The notes: generated by a model not told the origin, from the sequence alone. 38,060 nt of DNA from Gammaproteobacteria bacterium (GCA_026197095.1 JAPHTF010000071.1:1-38060), one strand, 5' to 3'; shown: positions 1 through 8,683, counted from the first letter of the stretch. Program-made: numbers and translations.

Positions 1-778
1 GCGTAATAATGTATGACAATGATTTACCTAACCATTCGGCAACTCTTTTTTGGGTATCATTAGTAGCTGTACTGTACCATCCTTCATAGCAGACTACCCG
101 GGACAATTGAACGCCTAGCATAATGCCATAGGCACGCGGTGCATTTGCATTTTCAGGATGTAGTGCTTCTTTAACTAAAGACGGGAGTTGCCATTTTTCA
201 GCCAGAGCCAAGCTTAACTCATCTAATGTAAAACCTAGAGTCAAATACTGGGCTTCTTCAGAAGGCATGTGTTCTTCTATTTTTAACTGGGCTATTTTGT
301 CTAGCAGCTCAGGTGCATTCATTGAGACAATCATTTCACCGAGAAAATGAAGGTGCGTAGCGGTAAAGACTTCATCGGGTGTCATGTCACGTCGTAATGC
401 AGCCCAATCAGTTGCAAAACGAGCAGCATGATACGCCCGGTTAAATGTCTGAAGAAGTCGGTACTTGGCCTGGCCCTCCAAAACATCACCAACTGCAGGT
501 AAAGCATCAGGAAGTCTTGTTAGCTGATCAGTCCCCATTAATCTGAAAGCCTGATTGATATGGGTAATTTCGGTAGATAATCGGCCTTTGCGTCGGTTGT
601 TTGATTGACGCAGTATATGTACGATTAGACTAGGATCACGTTCAACGACATGGGTGATTTCCTTGATCGGAATATCTTCTTTCCGGCATAAATACCGTAA
701 CTCTTTAATCGTGTGCTTAAGAACTGGCACAGGCTGTTTTTCAGCCAATTCAATCCATTTATTTAAATTATTATTCAT
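1..778 (-). CDS. HDOD-domain protein, C-terminus cut by window edge
   Basis: A minus-strand frame opens with ATG at 776-778 and stays open to the window edge, giving 259 residues. The N-terminus begins MNNNLNKWIELAEKQPVPVL, and the body has the HDOD pattern: residues KEDIPIKEITHVVERDPSLI, then HILRQSNN, then INQAFRLMGTDQL. HDOD domains are HD-hydrolase relatives that usually lack the full metal site and act as signalling or scaffold modules, often with cyclic-nucleotide or chemotaxis systems. I infer a regulatory, non-catalytic role. It is divergent from motA, so the 249-base gap could hold promoters for both. No strong Shine-Dalgarno precedes the ATG. Any C-terminal output domain lies outside the window. 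Confidence 0.8.
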   Translation of the reverse strand, partial: MNNNLNKWIELAEKQPVPVLKHTIKELRYLCRKEDIPIKEITHVVERDPSLIVHILRQSNNRRKGRLSTEITHINQAFRLMGTDQLTRLPDALPAVGDVLEGQAKYRLLQTFNRAYHAARFATDWAALRRDMTPDEVFTATHLHFLGEMIVSMNAPELLDKIAQLKIEEHMPSEEAQYLTLGFTLDELSLALAEKWQLPSLVKEALHPENANAPRAYGIMLGVQLSRVVCYEGWYSTATNDTQKRVAEWLGKSLSYIIT

Positions 779-924
779 TGAGCACTCTAACAGCGTAAAT
801 TCCTTACATTATTACCCGTTATTTTTTTAAGTATATAAATAATGGGAAGAATATCTGTTTTTTAACAGAAATTATTAGTTTTATACAAGCACATATAAAT
901 ATATCGGTCAGAGTAATAATTTTC

Positions 925-952
925 TAAAGTAAATATTATAACTGGTCGATAT
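925..952 (+). promoter_or_regulatory. Candidate sigma28 (FliA) promoter for motAB
   Basis: TAAAGTAA at 925-932 and GTCGATAT at 945-952 are separated by 12 bases. The sigma28 consensus is TAAAGTTT, 11 bases, GCCGATAA. The -35 core TAAAG is intact and the -10 core CGAT is present; the spacer is one base long. It lies about 75 bases before the motA ATG, and a sigma28 gene (fliA) is in this window. Stator genes are classic late flagellar targets. Confidence 0.55.
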
Positions 953-1027
953 GAAATGTAATGATTACCATGATAAAGTATTAACAGATTAAGTTTGTAG
1001 CCAGCTATTTAGGATTTAATTAGAAAA

Positions 1028-1882
1028 ATGAAATTTATTATCGGGCTTGTTGTTACCGTAGCTTCTATCGTCGTAGGGTATCTTGCATCAGGTGGTGTAC
1101 TGGGTGCTTTATGGCAGCCATTTGAAATATTAATTATATTAGGTGGTGCTATTGGTGCTTTTATCGTTGCCAATCCGGCTAATGTCGTAACCGGTACACT
1201 TAAAGGTATTTTAGGTCTGTTAAAAGGTAAAAAATATAAAAAAGAAACCTATATGGATTTATTAGGTTTAATGTTTAAGCTTTTTTCCAAGGCGCGTAAA
1301 GAAGGATTAATGGCACTTGAGGATGATATTGAAAATCCTCATGAGAGCGAAATTTTTAAAGAAGTACCCAAAATTTTAGCCAATCATCATTTAATCGATT
1401 TTATATGTGATTATTTGCGTTTAATGGTGGGCGGTAATATGAATGCATTTGAGTTAGAAAGTTTAATGGATCTTGAATTGGAAACTCATCACCACGAAGC
1501 AGAAGCCCCGAGTCATGCATTACAGGCTATGGCAGACGGTTTACCCGCATTTGGTATTGTTGCCGCAGTAATGGGGGTTGTTATTACCATGGGTTATATC
1601 AGTGAACCACCTGAAGTACTTGGGCATCATGTTGGTGCTGCACTCGTTGGTACGTTTATGGGTATCTTAATGGGTTATGGTTTTGCTGGCCCCTGGGCTG
1701 CATCGATGGGGGAGCAGGCAAAAGAAGAAGGTTTGATTTTTGGTTGTGCCAAGACGTGTATCATTGCAACGTTAAATGGTTATACACCTCAGATTGCTGT
1801 CGAATTCGGACGTAAAGCCCTCACCAGTGACTTAAGACCAAGCTTTATTGAATTAGAAGAATATGTGAAGGGAGCAAAATAA
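1028..1882 (+). CDS. motA: Flagellar motor stator protein MotA
   Basis: A 284-residue MotA of the usual length. MotA forms the ring around MotB in the stator; ion flow drives its cytoplasmic loop against FliG. Hydrophobic segments lie near residues 2-22, 33-50, 172-192 and 201-222, with the cytoplasmic loop between. The residues known to matter in E. coli MotA fall at the same numbers here: Arg90 and Glu98 in the loop for FliG contact, and Pro173 and Pro222 at the membrane face. The start ATG has only a weak AGGA upstream. motB follows after 39 bases. The ion (proton or sodium) cannot be told from this subunit alone. Confidence 0.96.
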   Translation: MKFIIGLVVTVASIVVGYLASGGVLGALWQPFEILIILGGAIGAFIVANPANVVTGTLKGILGLLKGKKYKKETYMDLLGLMFKLFSKARKEGLMALEDDIENPHESEIFKEVPKILANHHLIDFICDYLRLMVGGNMNAFELESLMDLELETHHHEAEAPSHALQAMADGLPAFGIVAAVMGVVITMGYISEPPEVLGHHVGAALVGTFMGILMGYGFAGPWAASMGEQAKEEGLIFGCAKTCIIATLNGYTPQIAVEFGRKALTSDLRPSFIELEEYVKGAK

Positions 1883-1921
1883 TTTTTTCGATTATTGATT
1901 AAATTAGAATAAGACTTTTAA

Positions 1922-2842
1922 GTGGCTGATGATAAAAAACAACCGATAGTCATCAAGAAGATCGTCAAAGGTGGCGGTCATCATGGTGGCGCATGGAAAG
2001 TGGCTTATGCTGACTTTGTAACCGCGATGATGGCATTCTTCCTTTTGCTTTGGTTACTGGGGGTTACCGATGAAGCCATGCGTGGTGGTATATCCGAAAT
2101 GTTCAAAGCACCCTCTCCTTTAATCGGCCCAGGTGGTGCAAGTACCAGCATGATTAAACTTGGCGGTACTAAGGAAATTCCACATGGCGATGGCGAAAAG
2201 CTAAATCAAAAAGCACCGAATGAAGAAGTAAAACCTGAAGTCAAAGAAGTGATTGATACTGTAGCAATTGCTAAAGAAAAGAAAACATTAGATCAGTTAA
2301 TGGAAAAATTGAAAGAAACTATTGAGCAGAGTGATATGCTCAAGGATTTCAAAGACCAAATGTTACTTGAAGTCACTCCTGAAGGCCTGCGAATTCAGAT
2401 TATCGATAAAGAAAAACGTCCCATGTTTTCAGCGGGCAGTGAAAAATTAAAACCTTATACACGCGTTATATTACGCGAACTCGCTAAAACCATTACCAGG
2501 TATGCTCCGAATCAAATTAGTATTACAGGACACACTGATGCCTCTGTATTCGGGCAGGGAATTATTGAGTATGAAACAATTGATGGTGAAGTGCTTAGAA
2601 AAAAATACAGCAACTGGGAACTCTCAAGTGATCGTGCGAATGCTGCCAGAAGAGAATTAATAAAAGGAGGCATGCCAGCCAAACAAGTTGGACGTGTGGT
2701 TGGTTTATCATCAAGTGTATTATTTGATAAGAATAACCCCTATAGTCCGGTCAACAGAAGAATAAGTATTATTGTTATGAATCAGGCAACGCTTGATTCA
2801 ATTGCTAAAAGTGAAGGTAAAACAGCCGTTTCAACAAATTAA
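1922..2842 (+). CDS. motB: Flagellar motor stator protein MotB
   Basis: A 306-residue MotB, partner of MotA, anchoring the stator to peptidoglycan. It opens on GTG at 1922, a start supported by the family N-terminus. A basic Lys/Gly/His-rich stretch (residues 12-23) precedes the single membrane helix starting about residue 27. The ion-carrying Asp is Asp31 in the motif YADFVTAMMAFF, equivalent to Asp32 of E. coli. An OmpA-like peptidoglycan-binding domain fills the C-terminal half (about 160-290), with TGHTDAS and NRRISIIV motifs. An acidic and Lys-rich linker joins the two. The gene ends 43 bases from the convergent rsgA, with no clear terminator between. Confidence 0.95.
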   Translation: MADDKKQPIVIKKIVKGGGHHGGAWKVAYADFVTAMMAFFLLLWLLGVTDEAMRGGISEMFKAPSPLIGPGGASTSMIKLGGTKEIPHGDGEKLNQKAPNEEVKPEVKEVIDTVAIAKEKKTLDQLMEKLKETIEQSDMLKDFKDQMLLEVTPEGLRIQIIDKEKRPMFSAGSEKLKPYTRVILRELAKTITRYAPNQISITGHTDASVFGQGIIEYETIDGEVLRKKYSNWELSSDRANAARRELIKGGMPAKQVGRVVGLSSSVLFDKNNPYSPVNRRISIIVMNQATLDSIAKSEGKTAVSTN

Positions 2843-2885
2843 GTTAAGCCAGAGCATATTCAGTTTATCTGCATATAACATAGTA

Positions 2886-3797
2886 TTACTTGCGTCGCTT
2901 TTCGTTGACCGAGGCAAGAATACGTTGATAACTCTTCCATCGCTGCTCTGATATTTTTTTATTTTTTACCGCATCAAGTAATGCACAGCCAGGCTCACTT
3001 TTGTGTGCACAATCTCTAAATTTACAATGACCAATATAAGGTTTAAATTCAGCGAAACCTGCCGCAACATCCTGTTCAGATAATTCAATAAGACCAAATT
3101 CTCTGACTCCAGGTGAATCAATAATGTGTCCTTGATTTTGTTCTAATGGATAGAGGTAGGCGGTTGTAGTGGTATGTTTACCTTTACCCGTTGCTTCAGA
3201 TATTTCACCAATACGTGCATTTGAATCTTCAAGAATAGTATTTATTAAAGATGATTTCCCAACACCAGACTGACCGACAAAAATATTATTATTATCATTT
3301 AAAAGCTGAATTAATGAATCGAGCCCATGAGCTTGTTTAGCACTGGTGTATATGACAGGGTAGCCAATATCCTGATAAAGTTGCAGGCGTTGTTTTAAAT
3401 CTGAAAATACATGTTCGTCAAATAAATCAATTTTATTTAAAAGTATAATGGGTTTTAAATGACTGTTCTCAGCCGCGACAAGATATCGATCTATCAGTCC
3501 TTCATTAAGCTCAGGCTTGTGTGCAACCACAATAAACACCTGATCAATATTTGATGCAATTATGCGCAAGTTGCCATTGATGTCGGGGCGCTGCAAGATT
3601 GATCGCCGATCTTTAATCGCTGTAATTACGCCTGATTTTTCATCTTCTCGTTGCCAGTAAACAACATCACCACAGACAACCTGGCCAATTGATTTTCGTT
3701 GCTGGCATTGATACAAATTGTTCTCAAAATCTTTGACCAGAGTATAGCTGCGATAGGCTGCTATGACGGTTCCTTGTTTTTGTTCCATACCACTCAT
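2886..3797 (-). CDS. rsgA: Ribosome small-subunit biogenesis GTPase RsgA
   Basis: A 303-residue circularly permuted GTPase that checks late 30S maturation. After an N-terminal OB-fold (about 1-70), the GTPase motifs appear in permuted order: NKID at 121-124 (G4), TSAK at 151-154 (G5), GQSGVGKS at 175-182 (G1 P-loop) and DSPG at 227-230 (G3). The C-terminal zinc site is visible as Cys258, Cys263, His265 and Cys271. It lacks the long N-terminal extension of the E. coli protein. Its ATG directly abuts the stop of the upstream pterin dehydratase gene, so the two are probably cotranscribed; Met4 is an alternative start. Confidence 0.95.
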   Translation of the reverse strand: MSGMEQKQGTVIAAYRSYTLVKDFENNLYQCQQRKSIGQVVCGDVVYWQREDEKSGVITAIKDRRSILQRPDINGNLRIIASNIDQVFIVVAHKPELNEGLIDRYLVAAENSHLKPIILLNKIDLFDEHVFSDLKQRLQLYQDIGYPVIYTSAKQAHGLDSLIQLLNDNNNIFVGQSGVGKSSLINTILEDSNARIGEISEATGKGKHTTTTAYLYPLEQNQGHIIDSPGVREFGLIELSEQDVAAGFAEFKPYIGHCKFRDCAHKSEPGCALLDAVKNKKISEQRWKSYQRILASVNEKRRK

Positions 3798-4133
3798 TTA
3801 TAATTGATCGATTTTCGCTGCACAGATGAAGTCATATAATGTAACTCCAGCTGCTGAGTGAGTTGTGAAATAGATTGAGCAAGTGTTATATCCAAATGTA
3901 ATGTATGGATGGTGATTTTCTTGATGAGTTACCCATGCGGTTGCATTAATAAATGCAAGTGTTTCATAGTAATTTTTAAATGAAAATTGCCGTGAGATTT
4001 TTTTGTTTTCTTTAGAATAATCCCACCCTGGAATTTCTTTAAGGTAGTCTTTTATTTGGTCGTGGTTAAGAAGTTCTGGCGGCATTTCATTATGGCAGTG
4101 TTGCATATGAAGTTGTTGACCAGAACTTAACAC
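3798..4133 (-). CDS. phhB: Pterin-4a-carbinolamine dehydratase
   Basis: A 111-residue protein of the 4a-hydroxytetrahydrobiopterin dehydratase family, which dehydrates the carbinolamine formed when aromatic amino acid hydroxylases use tetrahydrobiopterin. The family pattern is clear: Trp37 in IPGWDYS, the active-site His74-His75-Pro76 in ENHHPYITF, Tyr82-Asn83, and His92 in TTHSAAG, followed by GVTLYDF and AAKID. No phenylalanine hydroxylase is in view, so its role here (pterin recycling or a moonlighting function) is open. It lies between rsgA (abutting) and a cytochrome gene 5 bases upstream, which suggests one transcript. Met17 is an alternative start. Confidence 0.9.
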   Translation of the reverse strand: MLSSGQQLHMQHCHNEMPPELLNHDQIKDYLKEIPGWDYSKENKKISRQFSFKNYYETLAFINATAWVTHQENHHPYITFGYNTCSIYFTTHSAAGVTLYDFICAAKIDQL

Positions 4134-4138
4134 AAAGT

Positions 4139-4450
4139 TTATTTATCGAATTTATAAAAAGTCATATTAAGATATTCAACAACATCATTAACATCATTAT
4201 CAGGCCATTGAACCCCCAGGCTATCACGACAACGTTTAACCTGTTTAATTAGTGCAGGGTAAGTTTCAATTCGATTGTTCTCACGAGTATAGATACCAGA
4301 ACCATCACCACCTTGAATAGAAATATGGCAACTTGTGCAATTACTGTCATGTAATTCTTTGCCATGGCTCATATCAGCATTTGCTGTAAACGAAGTAACA
4401 ATTAAACTTCCTGTAAGGCAAATATAAGAAATGTGTCGAATCATAGTCAT
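4139..4450 (-). CDS. Small periplasmic monohaem c-type cytochrome
   Basis: A 103-residue protein with a Sec signal peptide (about 1-25, cleavage probably after TANA) and a single haem-binding CTSCH motif near residues 38-42. A Met in the C-terminal YLNMTFYK is a candidate sixth ligand. The family is a short cytochrome c similar to those that shuttle electrons in the periplasm. The partner is unknown and no oxidase or dehydrogenase is adjacent. It lies in a four-gene minus-strand run with an M48 protease upstream (14-base gap) and the pterin dehydratase downstream. Confidence 0.85.
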   Translation of the reverse strand: MTMIRHISYICLTGSLIVTSFTANADMSHGKELHDSNCTSCHISIQGGDGSGIYTRENNRIETYPALIKQVKRCRDSLGVQWPDNDVNDVVEYLNMTFYKFDK

Positions 4451-4464
4451 ATCCTTAATGATAA

Positions 4465-5712
4465 TTATTGTTCAATTTTAGCTGATAAATGGGCCACGCG
4501 CACGGGTGCGGGTGGATGCGAATCATGAAAAGCAGAATATAAAGAATCTGGCGTTAATGTGTTCGCATTGTCGCGGTACAGTTTCACTAACGCTTTAATG
4601 AGTGTTTGTGGTTTGCTTTGTACAGCAGCAAAGTCATCGGCCTCAAATTCATGTTTTCGACTTATGAAAGACATTACAGGCTGTAGGTAAATACTGAATA
4701 AAGGGGTAACCATGCTAAAAAGAATTAATGCCATATAGGTTGAGGCATTACTGACACCAAGTGCATGATAAAAAGCATCTTGCTTAATTAACCAGGCCAG
4801 TAAGGCTAAGCCGAATAGCGTAATGATGGCATTTAAAATCAGCCCTTTACGGACATGATGATGTTTAAAGTGGCCTAATTCATGTGCAAGTACCGCTTCA
4901 ACTTCATTGGGCTCAAGTGTTTCAAGTAAAGTGTCAAAAAACACGATACGTTTATTTTTACCGAGACCAGTAAAATATGCATTTCCATGGCTAGAGCGTT
5001 TAGAACCATCCATAACAAAAATGCCGTTACTGGAAAATCCGCAACGATCCATTAATTTTGTAATGCGTTCACGCAATACTTCATCTTCTAAAGGCATGAA
5101 CTTATTAAATAGAGGTGCAATAAATGTGGGGAAAATCCAGGATATTAATAAGCCAAAACTTAGTAATACTGCCCACACATAAATCCACCAAAATGGCGAT
5201 GCATCTTGCATCAGCCACAAAATGCCTGAAATTAACGGCACAGCTAAAACCAAAGTAAGCATAGTTTGCAGTGCCATGTCCTTGATGAATTGTGAAATGG
5301 TCATACGATTAAAACCATAACGTTGTTCAATTTTAAAGGTTCGAAAGAGTGTAAAGGGTAATTCGATGATGGCAGAAATAAACATAATACCAAAAATAAC
5401 CGCAAGACCCGTCAGGATTTCATTGTAGGCGTATGCTCGAAAAAAAGTATCGATCAAATTTAAACCACCACCCAATGTCCAGAGTAAAAGTAAAATGGCT
5501 CCATAGATGAGTTCAATTTTATTCACTGACAACTTTGCTAAAGTGTAATCAGCGGCTTTATGGTGTTGCTCTAATGTAATGTGTTCTGCAAAGGCATTTG
5601 GAACAGAAGCACGATTTTGAGAAATCGCTTTAGACTGACGATTTGATAACCATAGTTGAATCAACAGAGAAAGTAATAGAGCTAAAACAAATAAAATACT
5701 AAACGTTTGCAT
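4465..5712 (-). CDS. M48 (Ste24-like) integral membrane zinc metalloprotease
   Basis: A 415-residue membrane protease. It has the CAAX-protease-1 N-terminal region with several hydrophobic segments (near 4-22, 66-82, 98-117, 150-167, 173-195), then the M48 catalytic core. The zinc site is HELGH, with His277, Glu278 and His281, and the third ligand is probably Glu357 in HEFEADD. Two further hydrophobic stretches (about 292-308 and 323-345) lie between them. Bacterial Ste24-type proteins are thought to cleave membrane or misfolded proteins; the substrate here is unknown. It is first in the minus-strand run and divergent from orn. It is longer than HtpX and has the extra N-terminal region, so HtpX is unlikely. 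Confidence 0.9.
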   Translation of the reverse strand: MQTFSILFVLALLLSLLIQLWLSNRQSKAISQNRASVPNAFAEHITLEQHHKAADYTLAKLSVNKIELIYGAILLLLWTLGGGLNLIDTFFRAYAYNEILTGLAVIFGIMFISAIIELPFTLFRTFKIEQRYGFNRMTISQFIKDMALQTMLTLVLAVPLISGILWLMQDASPFWWIYVWAVLLSFGLLISWIFPTFIAPLFNKFMPLEDEVLRERITKLMDRCGFSSNGIFVMDGSKRSSHGNAYFTGLGKNKRIVFFDTLLETLEPNEVEAVLAHELGHFKHHHVRKGLILNAIITLFGLALLAWLIKQDAFYHALGVSNASTYMALILFSMVTPLFSIYLQPVMSFISRKHEFEADDFAAVQSKPQTLIKALVKLYRDNANTLTPDSLYSAFHDSHPPAPVRVAHLSAKIEQ

Positions 5713-5857
5713 AAATAACCATTTTAATTAATTAAATAACATCGGCAGGCAGGTTAGCGTTTGCTAGAATGATTAGCAAGTCAAAATTCCATGAATGCGG
5801 AGCCCTATATCAGCCATATTGAGTTCTCATTCCTAGCAAATAATAAAGGGTAGCCTT

Positions 5858-6415
5858 ATGACACAAAACGCAAGCAACTTAATCTGGATTGATCTGGAAA
5901 TGACGGGGCTGGATACACAAAATGATGTGATTATTGAAATAGCCACTATTGTTACAGATAGTGAGTTAAATGAAATTGCAGAAGGTCCAATGCTCGCCAT
6001 TCACCAAAGTGATGAGATTATGGGGAACATGGATGAATGGAATACAAATCAACATGGCAAATCGGGTTTAACTGAGCGCGTTAAAAATAGCAAATTGACA
6101 GCGACTGATGCTGAAAAAGAAACACTAGAATTTTTGCGTCAATATGTACCAAAGGGGGCATCGCCAATGTGCGGCAATAGCATATGCCAGGACAGACGTT
6201 TTATGGCTCGGCTGATGCCAGAACTTGAAGATTATTTTTTATATCGTAACCTCGATGTGAGCTCACTTAAGGAACTGGCTAAACGTTGGGCTCCCGATGT
6301 TGCTAAAGGTGTGACTAAATCAGGAGCTCATCTTGCATTGGATGATACGCGTGATTCAATTAATGAATTGCGTCATTATCGCGAACATCTTTTCAAATCC
6401 TTCTCTAATAGCTAG
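5858..6415 (+). CDS. orn: Oligoribonuclease
   Basis: A 185-residue DEDDh 3'-5' exoribonuclease that degrades two- to five-base RNAs, including pGpG left from cyclic-di-GMP breakdown. Catalytic residues are visible: Asp12 and Glu14 in [10 protein letters not shown], Asp112 in CQDRRF, and His158 and Asp163 in [11 protein letters not shown]. The start is supported by AAGGGTAG a few bases upstream of the ATG. The gene usually sits beside rsgA in gammaproteobacteria; here three genes separate them. Its position beside flagellar genes fits a link to cyclic-di-GMP turnover, but that is inference. Confidence 0.96.
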   Translation: MTQNASNLIWIDLEMTGLDTQNDVIIEIATIVTDSELNEIAEGPMLAIHQSDEIMGNMDEWNTNQHGKSGLTERVKNSKLTATDAEKETLEFLRQYVPKGASPMCGNSICQDRRFMARLMPELEDYFLYRNLDVSSLKELAKRWAPDVAKGVTKSGAHLALDDTRDSINELRHYREHLFKSFSNS

Positions 6416-6595
6416 GCTCTGTTTAAGCATCTTGGCTATTGTCTATATAAAAAGTATTCACAGGGTCATGAAATCGTCATTTTATGGCATTGAATATAAA
6501 GACAAGTATAAACAAATTCGTCAAAGCTTTGGCGTTCATTTAAATATGTATTTTAACTCATTGTTTTAAATAGGTTTTGTTCTTTATTTAATTGC

Positions 6596-6611
6596 TGGTA
6601 TGTCTTTTGCA
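6596..6611 (+). promoter_or_regulatory. Candidate sigma54 (RpoN) promoter for the fliL operon
   Basis: TGGTATGTCTTTTGCA carries the -24 GG (6597-6598) and -12 GC (6609-6610) with exactly ten bases between, as in the sigma54 consensus TGGCACG N4 TTGCA. It lies 48 bases before the fliL ATG, a normal leader length. Class II flagellar operons of Pseudomonas and Vibrio are RpoN-dependent with a FleQ/FlrC-type activator; that activator gene is not in this window. Confidence 0.6.
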
Positions 6612-6659
6612 TTACAGTAAATAAAGTAGAAAACCCTGTACAACAGGAAAGAAATCGAA

Positions 6660-7241
6660 ATGGCAGATGAAGAATTAGAACTTGATGTAAACCAGGCAAA
6701 AGGCAACAAGACAACAACCATCTTGTTAATTGTATTAATTGTCCTCGTTTTAGTTATGGGTGGCGTGGGTGCCTGGCTATTCTTAGGAAAAGATAGCGGT
6801 GGTGGTGAGGAGTCATCCGATGTGGATGGGAAAGCAGAAAATGTGCTTAAACCCTTGCATTATTTATCACTGGTACCTGAATTTGTCGTGAATTTTGGTC
6901 CCGGTTCAAAAGTACGGTATTTACAAGTTGATCTACAGGTATCAACACGCGACGAAAATGCATTAGTGACTATAAATACTTATCGGCCTGTATTACGCAA
7001 TGATATTTTAGTTTTATTAAGTGGCTTGAGTTTTGATGAGTTAAGCCAACGTGGTGGTAAAGAAGCTTTACAGGCGAGTCTTTTAAATACCATTAATAAA
7101 ATTGTCGTTGATGCAATGCAGGGTGAGAAGAATAAAGAAAAAAATGAAAAACAAAATAATGCGACAAACGATAAACAAAAAGCTGGGGAAATTGCAGGGC
7201 CAGTCGAAAATGTATATTTCACCAGCTTTATTATGCAGTAA
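6660..7241 (+). CDS. fliL: Flagellar basal-body protein FliL
   Basis: A 193-residue FliL: a short cytoplasmic N-terminus, one membrane helix (about 20-43), then a periplasmic domain with the family pattern VPEFVVNFG and YLQVDLQVST and the closing motif VYFTSFIMQ. FliL sits around the stator and supports torque at high load. A polar Lys/Asn/Glu-rich insert (about 157-176) precedes the final strand. AGGAAAG upstream of the ATG is a good ribosome site. It is the first gene after the sigma54-like promoter, and fliM follows after 9 bases. Confidence 0.94.
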   Translation: MADEELELDVNQAKGNKTTTILLIVLIVLVLVMGGVGAWLFLGKDSGGGEESSDVDGKAENVLKPLHYLSLVPEFVVNFGPGSKVRYLQVDLQVSTRDENALVTINTYRPVLRNDILVLLSGLSFDELSQRGGKEALQASLLNTINKIVVDAMQGEKNKEKNEKQNNATNDKQKAGEIAGPVENVYFTSFIMQ

Positions 7242-7250
7242 GGATTAGAC

Positions 7251-8288
7251 ATGTCGGTTAACGAACTATTATCACAAGATGAAATTGATGCGCTGTTACA
7301 CGGCGTCGATGATGGTGAAGTAGAAACAGAAAACGATCTTGAATTACAAGACGGTGTCGCGCGTGAATTTGATTTTGCTTCACATGATCGAATTGTTCGT
7401 GGTCGTATGCCGACACTTGAAATGATCAATGAACGTTTTGCTCGCAGTTTCCGTATATCTTTATTTAATATGTTACGCCGTTCAGCTGAAATTTCAGTAA
7501 GCGGCGTTCAAATGGTCAAATTCTCTGAATACCTTCATAGCATGTTTGTGCCCACAAGTTTAAATATTGTAAAACTTCACCCTTTACGTGGCTCAGCATT
7601 ATGTGTGCTTGATCCAAAGCTTGTATTTATTCTGGTAGACAATTACTACGGTGGAGTAGGGCGTCACGCAAAAATAGAAGGGCGTGACTTTTCAGCAACG
7701 GAACAACGTGTAATAAGTATTGTATTACAAGACGCCTTTAAAGATTTGGAAGAGGCATGGAAGCCCGTAATGAAGGTGAATTTTGAATTTTCAAGTATGG
7801 AAGTTAATCCTCAATTTGCAAACATTGTCAGTCCAACTGAAGTGGTAGTCGTATCAACTTTCCATATTGAGCTCGATGGTGGTGGTGGAGACTTTATGGT
7901 AACCATTCCCTATTCAATGGTTGAGCCGATCCGTGATTTACTTGACGCAGGTATTGCCAGCGACATTACAGACAAAGATGAACGATGGGTCATATCGCTA
8001 CGAGAAGAAATCAAACTTGCAGAAGTTGAAATGTCATGCAACTTAACTGAAATTACACTACCACTGTATGATGTTTTGAATTTAAAAGAAGGTGACATAT
8101 TACCCATTTCGATGCCAGACGTCGTGACTCTTCGTGCTGAAGATATTCCCGTTTTACGAGGGAAAGTGGGTGAGTCTAGAGGAAGTAAGGCAGTAAAAAT
8201 TACTCAAGCAGTTGATCATTCTATTGACAACGAATTAGCTGGTTTAGGTACAACACAAAAACGATTAGAAGGTGGACATCATGAGTGA
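7251..8288 (+). CDS. fliM: Flagellar motor switch protein FliM
   Basis: A 345-residue C-ring switch protein. The N-terminal segment NELLSQDEIDALLHGV matches the conserved peptide that binds phospho-CheY. The middle domain carries MVKFSEYLHS and the SALCVLDPKLVFILVDNYYGG segment expected for FliG contact, and a SpoA (FliN-like) domain closes the protein with LPISMPDVVTL. CheY, CheZ, MotA and FliN, its functional partners, are all in this window. Its last 8 bases overlap fliN (ATGAGTGA), so translation of the two is coupled. Confidence 0.96.
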   Translation: MSVNELLSQDEIDALLHGVDDGEVETENDLELQDGVAREFDFASHDRIVRGRMPTLEMINERFARSFRISLFNMLRRSAEISVSGVQMVKFSEYLHSMFVPTSLNIVKLHPLRGSALCVLDPKLVFILVDNYYGGVGRHAKIEGRDFSATEQRVISIVLQDAFKDLEEAWKPVMKVNFEFSSMEVNPQFANIVSPTEVVVVSTFHIELDGGGGDFMVTIPYSMVEPIRDLLDAGIASDITDKDERWVISLREEIKLAEVEMSCNLTEITLPLYDVLNLKEGDILPISMPDVVTLRAEDIPVLRGKVGESRGSKAVKITQAVDHSIDNELAGLGTTQKRLEGGHHE

Positions 8289-8670
8289 TGATAAAGATGA
8301 TTCAATGGATGAATGGGCAGCGGCAATGGAAGAAGCTGGAACGCCAATGGATAAAGCTGAAAATGTTCCGTTAGACAAGTTACAGAGTTCAGCAAGGTCA
8401 TCAGGTGAGGATATAAATCTTGATGTTATTTTAGATATACCTGTCACCATCACTATGGAGATTGGAAGCACTAAAATAAATATTCGAAATTTGTTGCAAC
8501 TTAATCAAGGTTCAGTGGTTGAGTTAGATCGCATGGCGGGTGAACCCCTTGATGTTGTTGTTAACGGGACATTAATTGCGCACGGAGAAGTTGTCGTTGT
8601 AAATGAAAAGTTTGGTATTCGACTAACAGATATTATTAGTCCAGCCGAACGTGTTAAAAAACTTAAATAA
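8281..8670 (+). CDS. fliN: Flagellar motor switch protein FliN
   Basis: A 129-residue FliN, the lower C-ring component. I chose ATG 8281 (MSDDKDDSMDEWAAAMEEAG) rather than the in-frame GTG at 8272: AAGGTGG lies at the right distance from 8281, and family members carry a DEWAAA motif near the N-terminus. The SpoA domain is clear: LDVILDIPVTITMEIGST, then IRNLLQLNQGSVVELDR, then GEVVVVNEKFGIRLTDI. An acidic N-terminal tail of about 45 residues precedes it. Confidence 0.95.
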   Translation: MSDDKDDSMDEWAAAMEEAGTPMDKAENVPLDKLQSSARSSGEDINLDVILDIPVTITMEIGSTKINIRNLLQLNQGSVVELDRMAGEPLDVVVNGTLIAHGEVVVVNEKFGIRLTDIISPAERVKKLK

Positions 8671-8683
8671 ACAGGATTGTTTC

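Noticed and set aside
4907-5182. 91-codon plus-strand ORF antisense to the M48 protease gene
   Set aside because: It lies wholly opposite a well-supported gene and has no family features.
6333-6569. 78-codon ORF across the end of orn and the following gap
   Set aside because: Most of it is orn in another frame. The remaining part (from Met at 6468) has no recognisable motif and only a poorly placed AGGG upstream.
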